The notes: a model not told the origin generated them from the sequence alone. DNA of 64,000 nucleotides from Spiroplasma turonicum (GCF_001262715.1 NZ_CP012328.1:62001-126000); one strand, 5' to 3'; positions 20,582 through 31,775 are shown, numbered from the stretch's first letter. Translations and numbers: made by a program.

Positions 20582-21113
20582 AGTTTTCTTTACTTTTCTT
20601 ATAGTACTCTATGTATTTAATTTTAAAGTCCTCAATTTGATTAATTAAGTAAGCAGTTACACCGAAGTACAATCAAAGGTAGACTGAATTTATACATAAT
20701 AAAATTAAATACACCCAAAAGGTTTTCTTAGCAACGCTTAATCATGAATCTTTAGTTATTATTGACCCACTAGATAGTTCAACAAAATAAGCTACTACAA
20801 CTAAAATTATTAAAAAAATATTTGAAAATGAAGATTTTATTACAGTTACTTCATAATCTGAATTATCATCTTCTTTTGTTATTTCAATTTTGTAAAATAA
20901 GCTTACTGAAGACTTACTTAAATTAATCATTGTTGCAATAAAATAAATTAATAGAAAATTAAGCTCAATTATGCAACAGTATACTACTTTATCTTTTTTT
21001 TCTAAGGGTAGTACTAAAATTATCACTAATGAAATTAATACCATAACAAAAGTTATTGAACCAAACCAAAGGATTGGCTTCTTTATTGGCTTCTTTATTA
21101 AGTTAAAATCCAT
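20571..21113 (-). CDS. Four-helix membrane protein of unknown function
   Basis: The 180-residue protein has two helices near the N-terminus (around residues 15-37 and 45-65), a hydrophilic stretch of about 35 residues (YKIEITKEDDNSDYEV), then two more helices (about 100-122 and 130-160) and a short charged tail. Trp residues are TGA codons on the - strand. ATG 21113 with TAGGTG 8 bp upstream is preferred over an in-frame GTG at 21122. No recognisable family. It is convergent with trmB (11-bp overlap) and divergent from deoD. Function not inferred. Confidence 0.7.
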
Positions 21114-21160
21114 ATATTTCACCTAAATTTAATTATATATAAATATTTAAATATTTTAAG

Positions 21161-21166
21161 TATAAT
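21161..21166 (+). promoter_or_regulatory. Probable -10 box of deoD
   Basis: TATAAT lies 86 bp before the deoD start. The leader holds a small hairpin, ACTAAA (21175-21180) with TTTAGT (21186-21191), of unclear meaning. I see no purine-riboswitch core in it. Confidence 0.4.
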
Positions 21167-21251
21167 AAATTTATACTAAAAAACATTTAGTTTAAATATG
21201 GGTTTTTAAAGTTTATAAATGGTTTATTTTTTATTAAAGAAAGGATTAATA

Positions 21252-21965
21252 ATGACACCACATATAAGTGCTAAAAAAGAGGAAATAGGGAGTATAGTTT
21301 TAATGCCCGGCGACCCTTTAAGAGCAAAAAAAATAGCAGAAACTTTTTTAGAAGATTATAAACTAGTAAATGAAACAAGAAATATGTATATATACACAGG
21401 TTTTTATAAAGGAAACAAAATCACTATTGCAGGTAGTGGAATGGGTTGCCCAAGCATCGGGATTTATTCATATGAACTTTTTAAGTTTTATGATGTTGAT
21501 TATATTATAAGGGTTGGGTCAGCTGGTAGTTATAATGAAAAGATAAATGTATATGATATTTATAATGTTAAAGATGCTTTTGGCGAAAATAATTATGCTA
21601 AACTTGCTGCAAACATAGATGAAACTATTATTCCAGCCAGTAAAGAAGTTTTTGAAAAAATAAATGATGTAGCTGAAAGACTTAAATATAATATATTTAC
21701 TGGAACAGCACACTCTTCTGATGTTTTTTACAGATTAGGGGACTCTCTTGAATTTGCTAATAAAAATAATTTAGATGTTGTTGAAATGGAGTCTTTTGCT
21801 TTATTTGCTAATGCAATAGTTACCAATAAGAAAGCAGGTTGTTTATTAACTGTCTCTGATAGTTTCATAACTAATCAAATAACAACTTCTGAAGAAAGAC
21901 AAAATAATTTTATGAAAATGTGTGAATTAGCATTGGAATCATCAATAGAATTACTAAACAATTAA
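21252..21965 (+). CDS. deoD: Purine-nucleoside phosphorylase, DeoD type
   Basis: DeoD splits purine (deoxy)nucleosides with phosphate into base and (deoxy)ribose-1-phosphate, which feeds nucleotide salvage. The 237-residue protein starts MTPHISAKK and contains MPGDPLRAKKIAETFLED, GSGMGCPSIGIYSYEL (phosphate site), RVGSAGS and VVEMESFALFANA (ribose/base site), with SDSFIT near the C-terminus. ATG 21252 after AAAGG is chosen; an upstream in-frame ATG at 21219 has no RBS and would add an unrelated hydrophobic leader. The gene lies just before nrdD, consistent with a nucleotide-supply neighbourhood. Confidence 0.95.
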   Translation: MTPHISAKKEEIGSIVLMPGDPLRAKKIAETFLEDYKLVNETRNMYIYTGFYKGNKITIAGSGMGCPSIGIYSYELFKFYDVDYIIRVGSAGSYNEKINVYDIYNVKDAFGENNYAKLAANIDETIIPASKEVFEKINDVAERLKYNIFTGTAHSSDVFYRLGDSLEFANKNNLDVVEMESFALFANAIVTNKKAGCLLTVSDSFITNQITTSEERQNNFMKMCELALESSIELLNN

Positions 21966-21971
21966 TTATGT

Positions 21972-21977
21972 TATAAT
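21972..21977 (+). promoter_or_regulatory. Probable -10 box of nrdD
   Basis: TATAAT just after the deoD stop (21963-21965) and 29 bp before nrdD, followed by a strong GGAGG RBS. The matching -35 would lie inside deoD and is not clear. Confidence 0.4.
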
Positions 21978-22005
21978 ATTAATCTATAAAAATGGAGGTA
22001 ATTGT

Positions 22006-24129
22006 ATGACAAACACAAAAAATTTATCTAATGAAATATCATCAATAATATCAGTTGAAAATAATGATTTAAAAAATGAAAATGCTAACATGAGTGGAGA
22101 TACTCCAAGTGGAAAAATGATGAAATTTGCATCAATTACTTCAAAAGAGTATGCTTTAGATAATTTACTTGAAAAAAAAATCGCAGATCTACATAGAAAA
22201 TCACTTATACATATTCATGATTTAGATTATTATGCTACAAAATCTGCAACTTGTGTTCAATATAATCTTGATGAAATCTTTAAAAATGGTTTTTACACAA
22301 GAAATGGTTACATTAGAGAACCCAAATCTATTGCTGTATATGCAGAACTTGCTGCAATTGTATTTCAAACTGCTCAAAATGAGATGCATGGTGGACAAGC
22401 AATACCAGCATTTGACTTTTTTATGGCAAAAGGAGTAGCTAAGTCATTTATAAAAAGATTATTTGAAAACATTATTTCATATCTTGAAATCTTAGATGTA
22501 AACTTTGAAAGCGAAGTATTAAGAAATATAATTGAAAGTGCTGATTATATTGGATTGAACAACACAAATGTGGATAAACTATATGAAGAACTTAAATCAT
22601 TTGAAATTCCTAAAAAAGTTGTTCAAAAACTTGTTAATAATGCAAACAAAAAAGTTATATCTGACACAGACCAAGCTATGGAAGGTTTTATTTACAACCT
22701 AAATACCCAGCATTCTAGAGGTGGAAATCAAGTTGTTTTCTCATCAATAAATTTAGGTACTGATACTTCAAATGAAGGTAGACAAGTTATAAAATCTTTA
22801 TTTAAAGCACTTAGAAACGGATTAGGAAATGGTGAAACATCAATATTTCCAATAGTTATTTTTAAAGTTAAAGAAGGTATTAACTTTTCAGACTTAGATA
22901 AAAAAAGAGCTGACAATTTGAACCAAAACGATTGAGATAGTATAAATGACTGAAATACTAGAAACTTTGACTTATTTTTAGATGCTTTAAAAACAACAAG
23001 TACAAGATTATTTCCTAATTTTATGTTTTTAGATCAACCTTATAATAAACATGAAAAATGAGATATTAATGATGAAAATAGATGAATGTTTGAACCTGCA
23101 ACCATGGGATGTAGAACAAGAGTTTTTGAAAATATTAATGGTGAAAAAACAAGCGTTGGTAGAGGAAATCTTTCATTCACATCTATAAATTTACCTTATT
23201 TAGCTTTAGAACTTTTAGAAGAAAAAGGATTATTGATTAATTCTTATATTGATAGAGAAAGAACTAATAGAGATGAAATAAAGTTTTTATTTCTTAACAA
23301 AGTAAATAAAATTTCAAATGATATTTGTCAACAATTATATAATAGATATAAATTTCAAATATCTGCAATTGCAAAAGAATTCCCATTTTTAATGAAAAAT
23401 AATGTTTTAACTGGTGGAGAATTGTTAAAGGTAAATGACAGTGTTGAAGAAGTGTTTTTAAAAGGAACTCTAACAATTGGATTTGTAGGTTTAGCAGAAA
23501 GTTTAAAGGCACTTATTGGATTGCATCATGGAGAAAGTGATGAAGCACAAGATCTTGGTTTAGAAGTCGTTAAAGAAATGAATAAAGTTGCACAGGAATG
23601 AAAAGAAAAGACACACTTAAATTATGGAGTTATAGCAACTCCTGCTGAATCAGTCGCAGGTAGAATGGCTAAAATTACAAAATCAAGATTTGGTACAATA
23701 AATGAAGTAACATCAAGAGATTACTTTACAAATTCTAATCACGTTCCAGTTTATTACAATTTGACAGCATATAAAAAAATTATAATTGAAGCTGCCTACC
23801 ACGAACTTACTTTGGGTGGAAATATTAGTTATATTGAATTAGATGGAGAAGCTAAAAAAAATCTACATGCAATCTTATCTGTTGTTGATTTTATGAAAAA
23901 AAGTGGTATAAATTATGGTAGCTTAAACCATCCAGTTGATAGATGTAAAAAATGCCATTACACATCATTAATTCAATTAAATTGTCCAAAATGTGGTGCA
24001 AATGACATTTCAAGAACTAGAAGAATTACTGGTTATTTAGTTGGTGATTTAGATGGATGAAACTCAGGAAAACAAGCCGAAGAAAGCGAGAGAGTAAAAC
24101 ATTTAAAACAATATAATGAAAATTCTTAA
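22006..24129 (+). CDS. nrdD: Anaerobic (class III) ribonucleoside-triphosphate reductase
   Basis: NrdD makes deoxynucleotides without oxygen, using a glycyl radical installed by NrdG. The 707-residue chain has the central catalytic region ([38 protein letters not shown] with the radical-accepting Cys), a C-terminal zinc site (CKKC and CPKC), and the radical loop [13 protein letters not shown]. Unlike E. coli NrdD, the ~90-residue N-terminal ATP-cone is missing: only ~25 residues precede the [12 protein letters not shown] start of the core. TGA codons (22933, 22951, 23059, 23083, 23599, 24058) are Trp. nrdG overlaps its end by 14 bp. Formate is the usual reductant for NrdD enzymes of this kind, and pyruvate formate-lyase is encoded downstream. 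Confidence 0.95.
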
Positions 24130-24631
24130 AATATTTAAGGAAACAATAAGCGATGGACCTGGAATTAGATATTCAATATATGTTGCTGGCTGTTTACACG
24201 CTTGCAAAGGCTGCCATAATTTATTAAGTTGAAGCTTTAAACTAGGTAAGGATTTTGATCAAAATTATGAAAAGCAAATAATTTCTGACTTGAAATCAAA
24301 CCCACTTTTGAGCGGTGTTACATTTTCTGGTGGCGACCCAATGTTTAGTGCAAAAGAAGTTTATAAATTAATAAAAAGAATAAAAAAAGAAACGGGTCTT
24401 AACATCTGATTGTATACAGGATTTACCATTGAGGAAATTTATAATCAAAGAAATAATGGTGAAGAAGAACTATATAGATTTAAAATATTACATGAAATTG
24501 ATATTTTAGTTGATGGTAGATGAGTTCAAGAACTTTATGACCCTTCATTAGATTTTCGTGGTAGTAGCAATCAACGCTTAATTGACACAAAAAAATGATT
24601 GATAGATATAAAAAACAATAAAAACCTTTAA
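24116..24631 (+). CDS. nrdG: Anaerobic ribonucleotide reductase activating protein
   Basis: NrdG is the radical-SAM enzyme that puts the glycyl radical on NrdD. The 171-residue protein has the Fe-S triad Cys26-x3-Cys30-x2-Cys33 ([11 protein letters not shown]), the FSGGDP motif and the LYTGFT strand typical of the family. Four TGA codons encode Trp, so standard-code prediction would miss it. ATG 24116 lies inside nrdD, giving translational coupling. A weak terminator follows directly. Confidence 0.93.
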
Positions 24632-24643
24632 TTGGTTTTTTTT
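24621..24643 (+). terminator. Terminator after nrdG
   Basis: AAAACC (24621-24626) pairs with GGTTTT (24634-24639) over a seven-base loop and leads into a run of eight T. The stem covers the nrdG stop and sits only 18 bp before tsaD, so it may be leaky. Confidence 0.5.
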
Positions 24644-24661
24644 ATGAAATGGGGTTTTTTA

Positions 24662-25618
24662 ATGCTAATATTAGCCATAGAGTCCAGTTGTGATGAGTTT
24701 AGTGTCTCTGTTATGGAAAATGGAATAATTAAGTCTAACATAATATCGAGTCAAATCAAAGATCACATAATACATGGTGGAGTCGTTCCTGAGTTAGCTT
24801 CCAGACTTCATACTAAAAACTTCCCATTTGTATTGATTGATGCTATAAATGAGAGTGGAATAAAAATAGAAGATGTTGATTATATTGCATATACTAATAA
24901 CCCAGGTTTAATAGGTAGTTTAATAATTGGTAGGTTAGTTGCAAATACAATTGGTTATTATTATAAAATTCCTACTATTCCTTTAAACCATATGGAAGGT
25001 CATATTTATTCTGCAAATATCGAGGAAAAATTTACTTATCCAGTTTTGTCTTTAGTTGTTAGTGGCGGTCACACACAAATACAATTTATAAAAAAACCAC
25101 TAAAATTTGATATAATAGGTTCAACTATTGATGATGCTATAGGTGAGTGTTTTGATAAAGTTGCAAGGGTACTAGGACTACCTTATCCAGGTGGTCCAGA
25201 AATTGATAAAAGAGCAAAACTTGGAAGAGATGATGCTTATATATTTCCTAAAATGAAAATCATTGATAAATTTAATTACTCCTTCTCTGGTTTAAAAACA
25301 GCAAGTATTAATCTAATAAGAAAAGCTATGTCAAATAATTCGTTAGAAATTAATGATTTTTGTGCTTCTTTTCAAAAAAGTGCTATTGATTATTTACTTG
25401 AAGGGTTTGAAAATGCAATAAATTATTTTAAACCTAAAACAATATCTTTAGCAGGTGGAGTTAGTGCTAATAATTTTTTAAGAAATAGAATTTTTTCCAT
25501 TGGAACCAAGTATAATATATTTAAGATACTAGTACCGAATCTTAAGTATTGTACAGATAATGCAGCCATGATTGCAGAATTATGTAATGAATATATAAAG
25601 AAAGAATTTAAAACATAA
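24662..25618 (+). CDS. tsaD: tRNA threonylcarbamoyladenosine transferase TsaD
   Basis: TsaD moves the threonylcarbamoyl group onto A37 of ANN-decoding tRNAs, with TsaB and TsaE. The 318-residue protein opens LAIESSCDE, has the metal-binding NHMEGH (His110, His114), GGHTQ, and the C-terminal GGVSANNFLR followed by the CTDNAAM segment. Earlier in-frame ATGs (24632, 24644) exist, but ATG 24662 sits 7 bp after GGGG and matches the family start. TsaB, TsaC and TsaE are not in this window. Confidence 0.95.
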   Translation: MLILAIESSCDEFSVSVMENGIIKSNIISSQIKDHIIHGGVVPELASRLHTKNFPFVLIDAINESGIKIEDVDYIAYTNNPGLIGSLIIGRLVANTIGYYYKIPTIPLNHMEGHIYSANIEEKFTYPVLSLVVSGGHTQIQFIKKPLKFDIIGSTIDDAIGECFDKVARVLGLPYPGGPEIDKRAKLGRDDAYIFPKMKIIDKFNYSFSGLKTASINLIRKAMSNNSLEINDFCASFQKSAIDYLLEGFENAINYFKPKTISLAGGVSANNFLRNRIFSIGTKYNIFKILVPNLKYCTDNAAMIAELCNEYIKKEFKT

Positions 25619-25629
25619 GGAGAGAAATA

Positions 25630-26409
25630 ATGAGGTCTTTTTTAAGTAAGTTAACTACTATTGATGAAAATGATTTGACAATTAAAGAAAAGAAAATTGT
25701 AGATTTTATAAAAAGTCATTTAAAAGAAATTGTCGATACAAATATGAAAATAGAAAGAATGGCACAAGAGGCCGGAACAGGATATAGTGCAATTTATGGT
25801 TTATTAAAAAAATTAAATATTAAAGGATTTAGAGATTTTGCAATTTCTCTTGCTAATGATGTTGAAAACCAAAAAATAAATGTTGCAAAAAACGATGAAA
25901 ATGTTGTTCAGGGTTATATTAATATAATCAAACAAAACTATGCATTAATTGAAAAAAAAGATATATTTCAAACATTAACTGTTATAAGAAATTCTTCAAG
26001 AGCTTTTATATGTTATTGAGAAAACTTATTATCAGGTCCTGCACAAGAATTATCAAACTTTTTTTATAAAAATAATTTAGATACTTTCTTATTGGATAGT
26101 GATCAAGATACTTTAAAAGAAAGAACAGATAGCTCTAAAGAAAATGATGTATTCATATTCTTTACAAGATATGGTAACTCAAGTAGATTAGATAAATTTA
26201 TAACTGAAATTGGACGTAAAAATAGAAAAATAATTTATATATCTGGTAAAGTTGCGTCACCAAATATAGTTCAATATTTATCATCAATACATACATTAAT
26301 TGTTGATAATCCTGACGAATCTATTTATAAAGGACATATATCTAATTCAGTTCCTTTTAATTATTTAAACGATTTATTAATATATCATTTTATGAATTCA
26401 GAGTCTTAG
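25630..26409 (+). CDS. RpiR/MurR-family transcriptional regulator
   Basis: RpiR regulators bind DNA through an N-terminal HTH and sense sugar phosphates with a C-terminal SIS domain. This 259-residue protein shows the HTH (LTIKEKKIVDFIKSHL, then YSAIYGLLKKLNIKGFRDF) in residues 15-80 and a SIS-like fold from ~100 (RYGNSSRLDKFITEIGRKN is the sugar-phosphate loop region; IIYISG is a core strand). TGA 26017 is Trp. AAGGAG precedes ATG 25630. It lies 8 bp before manA, so a role in sensing hexose phosphates is plausible; the true ligand is unknown. Confidence 0.88.
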
Positions 26410-26417
26410 GAGATATT

Positions 26418-27323
26418 ATGGCAGATATAATTAAAATTGAACCTTATTTTTCTAAAAAAATTTGGGGTGGTCAAAAATTAAAAGATTTTGGCTACAATAT
26501 TGGAAATGACAATATCGGAGAAGCGTGAGTTTTAAGTGCACATCCAAATGGTATGTCTTATTTGATGCTAGATGATAAAAAAGTATCTTTACTTGATTTT
26601 TACAATACAAATAGAACTTTTTTTGGAAATTATCCAGGAGAATTTCCAATTTTAGCTAAAATAATTACTGCTAATGATAATTTATCAGTCCAAGTTCACC
26701 CTACTGATGAGTATGCATTAAGAAAGCACAACTCTCTTGGTAAACCTGAAAGTTGATACATTATAGATTGTGAAGAAAACTCTAAATTAATTTATGGTCA
26801 TTCAGCAAAAAACATTGGTGAATTTAAAAAAGCTATAGAAGATAATAAATGAGATTCAATTTTAAATAAAGTAAGTATTAAAAAAGGGGATTTTTTATAT
26901 GTTGAACCAGGTAAAATTCACGCCATAACACCAAATGTAACTCTTTTTGAGTTACAAAGGTCTAGTGATATAACATATAGGCTTTATGATTATGATAGAA
27001 TTGATAATGGAAAAAAAAGAGAATTACATATAGAAGACTCTTTAAATAACATTGTCATACCTGATACTATGGAAAATATTATTACAGATAAAAAAGACTT
27101 TAATTTTGAATCTGAATTTTTTTCTATTAACAAAATAAATGTCCAAGAAAAATTTACTTACATAAAACCTTTAGATGCTAAATGAATGAACTTTACAATA
27201 CTAAGTGGTGAAGGTAAAATTAATAATGTAAAATTAAAAGCCGGGGATACAGCAATATGTGACTCGCTACTAGAATTTTTTGAGATTAAAGGTAAAATAG
27301 AGATAATATTTTATTGAGTTTAG
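26418..27323 (+). CDS. manA: Mannose-6-phosphate isomerase
   Basis: ManA interconverts mannose-6-phosphate and fructose-6-phosphate, bringing mannose into glycolysis. The 301-residue type I isomerase has KKIWGG near the start, the zinc-site segment SVQVHPTDEYA, and the second zinc ligand region EPGKIHAIT. TGA codons at 26526, 26754, 26850, 27183 and 27315 are Trp; the last makes the C-terminus YWV. It follows the RpiR regulator by 8 bp with TTAGGAG as RBS, so the two are probably one operon. Confidence 0.93.
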
Positions 27324-27396
27324 TTTTAATTTAAATAAAAGTAGCAACTAATTTAATTATTTAAACAATTATTATAAATTTAAAAAAGGAGACATC

Positions 27397-28761
27397 ATGG
27401 AAATTTATGAACTATTAAAAGGGAAAAATATCAAAAATGAACAAGAAGTTAAAGTCGTTGCAAGAGTTAGATCTAATAGACCTGGTAAAGCAGTAGGATT
27501 TTTAGTTATAAATGATGGTACAAGTTTACTTGATTTACAAGTTGTTTATAAAAGCAATCTTGATAATTTTAATGATATTTCTCAAGTTAGAGTTAGTTCT
27601 ATAATTGAAGTAATAGGTAAAATCCTTTTAACACCTGATAAAGAACAAAAACTTGAGATTCAAGCTGAAGACATAGTCATATTAGATGAAGCTTCACAAG
27701 ACTATCCCTTACAAAAGAAAGAACATTCACTAGAGTTTTTAAGAGAAATATCTCATCTTAGGTCAAGAACAAAAACTTTCCAATCTATATTTAAAATTAG
27801 ATCAGTTGCAGCATATGCAATTCATAGGTTTTTCCAGGAAGAAAACTATGTATATGTAACTACTCCAATAATTACTGAAAATGATGCAGAAGGTGCTGGG
27901 GAATCATTTATAGTTACAACATTGAAAAATGATGAATACGAAAAAGATTTCTTTGGTAAAAAAGCTTGTTTAACTGTTTCAGGCCAATTAAATGGTGAAG
28001 CATATGCTCAAGCATTTAAGAAAATTTACACATTTGGACCAACTTTTAGAGCAGAAAATTCTAATACTTCAAAACATGCAGCTGAGTTTTGGATGATTGA
28101 ACCTGAAATTGCGTTCGAAGATTTAAATTTTAATATTGCACTTATCGAAAAAATGATTAAATTTATAATAAATGAAGTGTTTAACAAATGTAGTGATGAA
28201 TTAGAGTTTTGTGACAAAAACTTAGAAAAAGGTTTAATAAATAAATTGAAGCACATTTCAAACTCTAATTTTGAGAGAATAACATATACAGATGCAATTG
28301 AAGTACTAAAAAAAGCTGTTGATAATGGCCAAAACTTTGAAGAAAAAAACATATTCTTTGGTTTAGATTTAGGCACAGAACATGAAAGATTTTTATGTGA
28401 AAAGCATTTTGAAAAACCAACATTTATCACAAACTACCCTAAAGAAATTAAAGCATTTTATATGAAACAAAACTCAGATGGAAAAACAGTTGCTGCAACT
28501 GATTTATTAGTTCCAGGTATTGGTGAATTAGTTGGTGGTAGTCAAAGAGAAGATAATTATGAAAAACTTGTTGCAAGATGTGAAGAATTGAAAATTGATG
28601 TTAAAGGTTTATCTTGATACAACGAATTAAGAAATTTTGGATATTATAAGTCATCAGGCTTTGGTTTGGGATTTGAAAGACTTATTATGTATATTACTGG
28701 TGCAAGCAACATTAGAGATGTTATTCCATTTCCAAGAACTCCAAGAAATTTATTATTTTAG
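27397..28761 (+). CDS. asnS: Asparaginyl-tRNA synthetase
   Basis: AsnRS charges tRNA-Asn with Asn. The 454-residue class II enzyme has an N-terminal OB anticodon-binding domain (to ~110), motif 2 ([20 protein letters not shown], ending near residue 230), GQLNGEAYA and motif 3 ([15 protein letters not shown]). The last Trp (28615) is TGA. A GGAG RBS precedes ATG 27397. In the 73-bp gap before it TATTAT/TATAAA-like elements around 27370 may be the promoter. The presence of asnS beside gatCA means the amidotransferase is likely needed only for Gln-tRNA. Confidence 0.95.
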
Positions 28762-28822
28762 AAATAAAAATATAATATAACTTAAAATAAATGAATTACT
28801 TAATGTTCATAAATAATATTTT

Positions 28823-28850
28823 AAATGTTCAATATTTTGAACATTTTTTT
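28823..28850 (+). terminator. Strong intrinsic terminator after asnS
   Basis: A 10-bp stem, AAATGTTCAA (28823-28832) with TTGAACATTT (28837-28846), encloses TATT and is followed by T residues. It ends the asnS transcript before the adhE promoter region. Confidence 0.85.
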
Positions 28851-28933
28851 ATTTTTGAATTGATATAAAACATAATAATTTTTATACTTTTTAATATAAA
28901 TAATGAACCCCAGTATTTTTATACAAGTAGAAC

Positions 28934-28958
28934 ATCTAAAGCACTATTAGATTTTTTA
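28934..28958 (+). promoter_or_regulatory. Inverted repeat with T-tail upstream of adhE
   Basis: ATCTAA (28934-28939) pairs with TTAGAT (28947-28952) over seven bases and is followed by six T. It could be an operator for a redox or carbon regulator, or a leader terminator if an upstream promoter is used. No Rex-type TTGTGA/TCACAA site was seen. The rest of the 28851-29018 gap holds the presumed promoter and no gene. Confidence 0.35.
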
Positions 28959-28985
28959 ACAAACAATGCAAAATTTTTAGAAAAT

Positions 28986-29014
28986 TTTACAATTTTAGTA
29001 AAAAGAATTATAAT
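28986..29014 (+). promoter_or_regulatory. Probable adhE promoter
   Basis: TTTACA (28986-28991) and TATAAT (29009-29014) are 17 bp apart, close to consensus. The expected start point falls just before the GGAGG RBS (29021-29025), giving a very short 5' leader. Confidence 0.6.
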
Positions 29015-29030
29015 AAAAATGGAGGAAATT

Positions 29031-31634
29031 ATGAAGGAATTAGAAGACTTATTTAAAAAAGTGCAAGTTGCATTTGAAGAATTTTCACATTTTTCACAAG
29101 AAAAGGTGGATTATATATTCAAAATGGCAGCTCTTGCAGCAAATGAAAATAGAATTTATTTAGCAAAGTTAGCAAAAGAAGAAACAAAAATGGGAATTGT
29201 CGAAGACAAAATATTAAAAAATCATTATGCCAGTGAGTTTATATATAACAAATACAAAAACTTGCAGACTGTTGGTACCTTTATGGAAAATGAACCTGGT
29301 GGATTAGAAAAGGTTTATGAACCTATAGGTGTTGTTGGAGCTGTTATTCCAACAACAAACCCTACAGCTACTGCAATTTTTAAGTGTTTATTGTGTTTAA
29401 AAACTAGAAATGCAATTATCATATCACCACATCCAGGTGCTAAAAAATGTACTGTTGAGGCAGCAAGAATTGTTCTTGAAGCAGCTGTAAAGGCAGGGGC
29501 ACCGAAAAATATTATAGGTTGGATTGAATCTCCTTCACTTGAAGGAACTGAGTATGTTATGAAAAACTCAAACATCATTCTTGCAACTGGTGGACCAGGA
29601 ATGGTAAAGGCTGCATATTCTTCTGGTGTCCCAGCAATTGGTGTTGGAGCTGGTAATGCACCCGCAATAATTGACGATACTGCTAATATTGAACTTGCAA
29701 CATCATCTATTGTACAATCAAACACATTTGATAACGGAGTTGTATGTGCAACAGAGAACTCGGTTATTGTACTGGAATCAATTTATGATAAGGTAGTTAA
29801 GTCTTTTGAAAAGAAAAATACTTATATAGTAACTAAAGAAGAAGAGAAAAATAAATTTAGAAAATCCATGTTTAAGGAAGGAAAGTTTGGTCTATTAAAT
29901 GCTGAATTAGTTGGTAGAAGTGCATTAGAGGTTGCAAATTTAGTTGGAATAAAAGTACCTGAAACTACAAGATTTATATTAGTTGAAGCAGAAAGAACTG
30001 ATCACGATGAAGCCTTAGCCCATGAAAAACTTTCAACATATGCAACATTATATAAAGCTAAAAACTTTGATGATGCAATTAAAAAAGCAGAGGATGTTCT
30101 GAAATTAGGTCCTGGGCACACAGCTTCTTTATTTATAAATAGAAAAAGCTCTGTAGAAAAAATAGATAAGTTTAAAACATTAAACCCTGGAAGATTATTA
30201 ATTAACTCTCCTTCCTCATTAGGTGGAGTAGGAGATATGTATAACTTTATTTTGGAACCAAGTTTAACTCTTGGATGTGGAACAAAAGGAGGTAATTCAT
30301 TTTCACAAAATGTTACACCCTTAAATTTATTAAATGTTAAATCACTTGTGGAAAGAAGAGAAAATATGCAATGACTAAGATTACCAGAAAAAATTTATCA
30401 TAAATATGGTTCATTAGAAGTGGCTCTTGAAGACCTTAAAGACTGAAATATAAATAATGTGTTTATAGTTACTGATAAAGTTATAAACAAATTATATGGA
30501 AAAAGATTAACTTCAAGATTAGATGAATTAAAAATAAAATATACCATTTTTGATGATGTTGAACCAAATCCAATGTTATCAACTACTTTAAAAGGAGCAA
30601 AATTACTTGAATCTTTAAAAGCCGATGCAATAATTGGTATCGGCGGAGGTTCTTCGATGGATGCTGCTAAATTAATGTGATTATATTATGAAAGTGAAGA
30701 AGAAATTGATTTCAAAGATTTGGCTGTAACATTTGCAGATATAAGAAAAAGAATTGTTAAATATCCATTGACAGGTAGAAAATCTAAAATGATTTGTATA
30801 CCAACAACTTCTGGTACTGGATCAGAAGTGACTCCATTCTCAGTTATAACTGATGATCAAGACCATAAAAAATACCCTCTTGCTGACTATTCATTAACAC
30901 CAAATATGGCAATAATAGACCCTTCATTAACAATGACAGTACCTAAAGGCGCTACTAATGCTCCTGCTTTAGATGCTTTAACTCACTGTATGGAATCATA
31001 TGTTTCGGTTATGTCTACTGATTATACAGATTCTTATGCCTTACAGGGGGCAAAAAACATTTTTGAATACCTACCAAGAGCATATAAAGACGGTTCAACA
31101 GATAAAGAAGCTAGAGAAAAAGTAATGAATGGTGCAGCGTTTGCAGGAATTTCATTTGCTAATGCATTTTTAGGTATTGTTCATTCACTTTCACATAAAG
31201 TCGGTGGTTATCATAATGTAATACATGGAGCTGCAAATGCTATACTTTTACCTTATGTAATAAGATATAATGCTGCATGTGTTATGGAGGGTGGAAAACA
31301 AGGTTACTTTTCACAATATGAGACACAAAACTCTATGGAAAAATATGCAAATATGGCCAAGTTTGTTGGTGTTAAAGGTAAAAGTGATGAAGAACTTGTT
31401 GATTCCTTAATAGAAAAAATACAAACTTTAACAAAAGAAGTAGAATTAAAGTCAAGCTTTAAAGATTATGGAGTAGATGAACAAGCATTTTTAAACTCTT
31501 TAGATAAGATGTCAGAAGATGCATTTGATGATCAATGCACTGGAGCAAATCCGAGATATCCATTAATAGAAGATATTAAAAAACTTTATTTAGATGCATA
31601 TTATGGTAAAGAAGTACAAAAACTTGCAAAATAA
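29031..31634 (+). CDS. adhE: Bifunctional acetaldehyde-CoA / alcohol dehydrogenase
   Basis: AdhE reduces acetyl-CoA to acetaldehyde and then ethanol, re-oxidising two NADH per acetyl-CoA; it often forms spirosomes. The 867-residue fusion has the aldehyde dehydrogenase half (residues 1-~440; catalytic Cys in FDNGVVCATEN) and the iron-dependent alcohol dehydrogenase half (GIGGGSSMDAAK, PTTSGTGSEVTPF, HSLSHKVGGYHNVIHG with the metal-binding His). TGA at 30372, 30444 and 30678 are Trp. ATG 29031 is preferred to the in-frame ATG at 29019, which overlaps the GGAGG RBS. It lies just before pyruvate formate-lyase, the likely source of its acetyl-CoA. Confidence 0.97.
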
Positions 31635-31635
31635 A

Positions 31636-31673
31636 AAATACTAAAATTTACTAAATAAATTTTAGTATTTTTT
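31636..31673 (+). terminator. Strong intrinsic terminator after adhE
   Basis: A 15-bp stem (31636-31650 with 31656-31670; arms begin AAATACTAAAATTTA) surrounds a five-base loop and runs into T. The adhE and pfl transcripts are therefore likely separate. Confidence 0.88.
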
Positions 31674-31725
31674 ATCAATAAACTATTCTCTATTTTATAA
31701 AATATATTAAAAAATACAACTTTTT

Positions 31726-31754
31726 TTAGAAAAAATTCTAATAAGGTTTATAAT
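31726..31754 (+). promoter_or_regulatory. Probable pfl promoter with an internal palindrome
   Basis: TATAAT (31749-31754) lies 22 bp before the pflB start. Just upstream, TTAGAAAAAATTCTAA (31726-31741) is a perfect inverted repeat with six-base arms, occupying the place where the -35 and spacer should be. This layout suits an operator, for a regulator I cannot name. Confidence 0.4.
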
Positions 31755-31775
31755 ATATATCAAAGGAGAGAAAAA

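Noticed and set aside
21167-21251. Purine riboswitch before deoD
   Set aside because: Only one small hairpin is visible (21175-21191), without the conserved purine-aptamer core.
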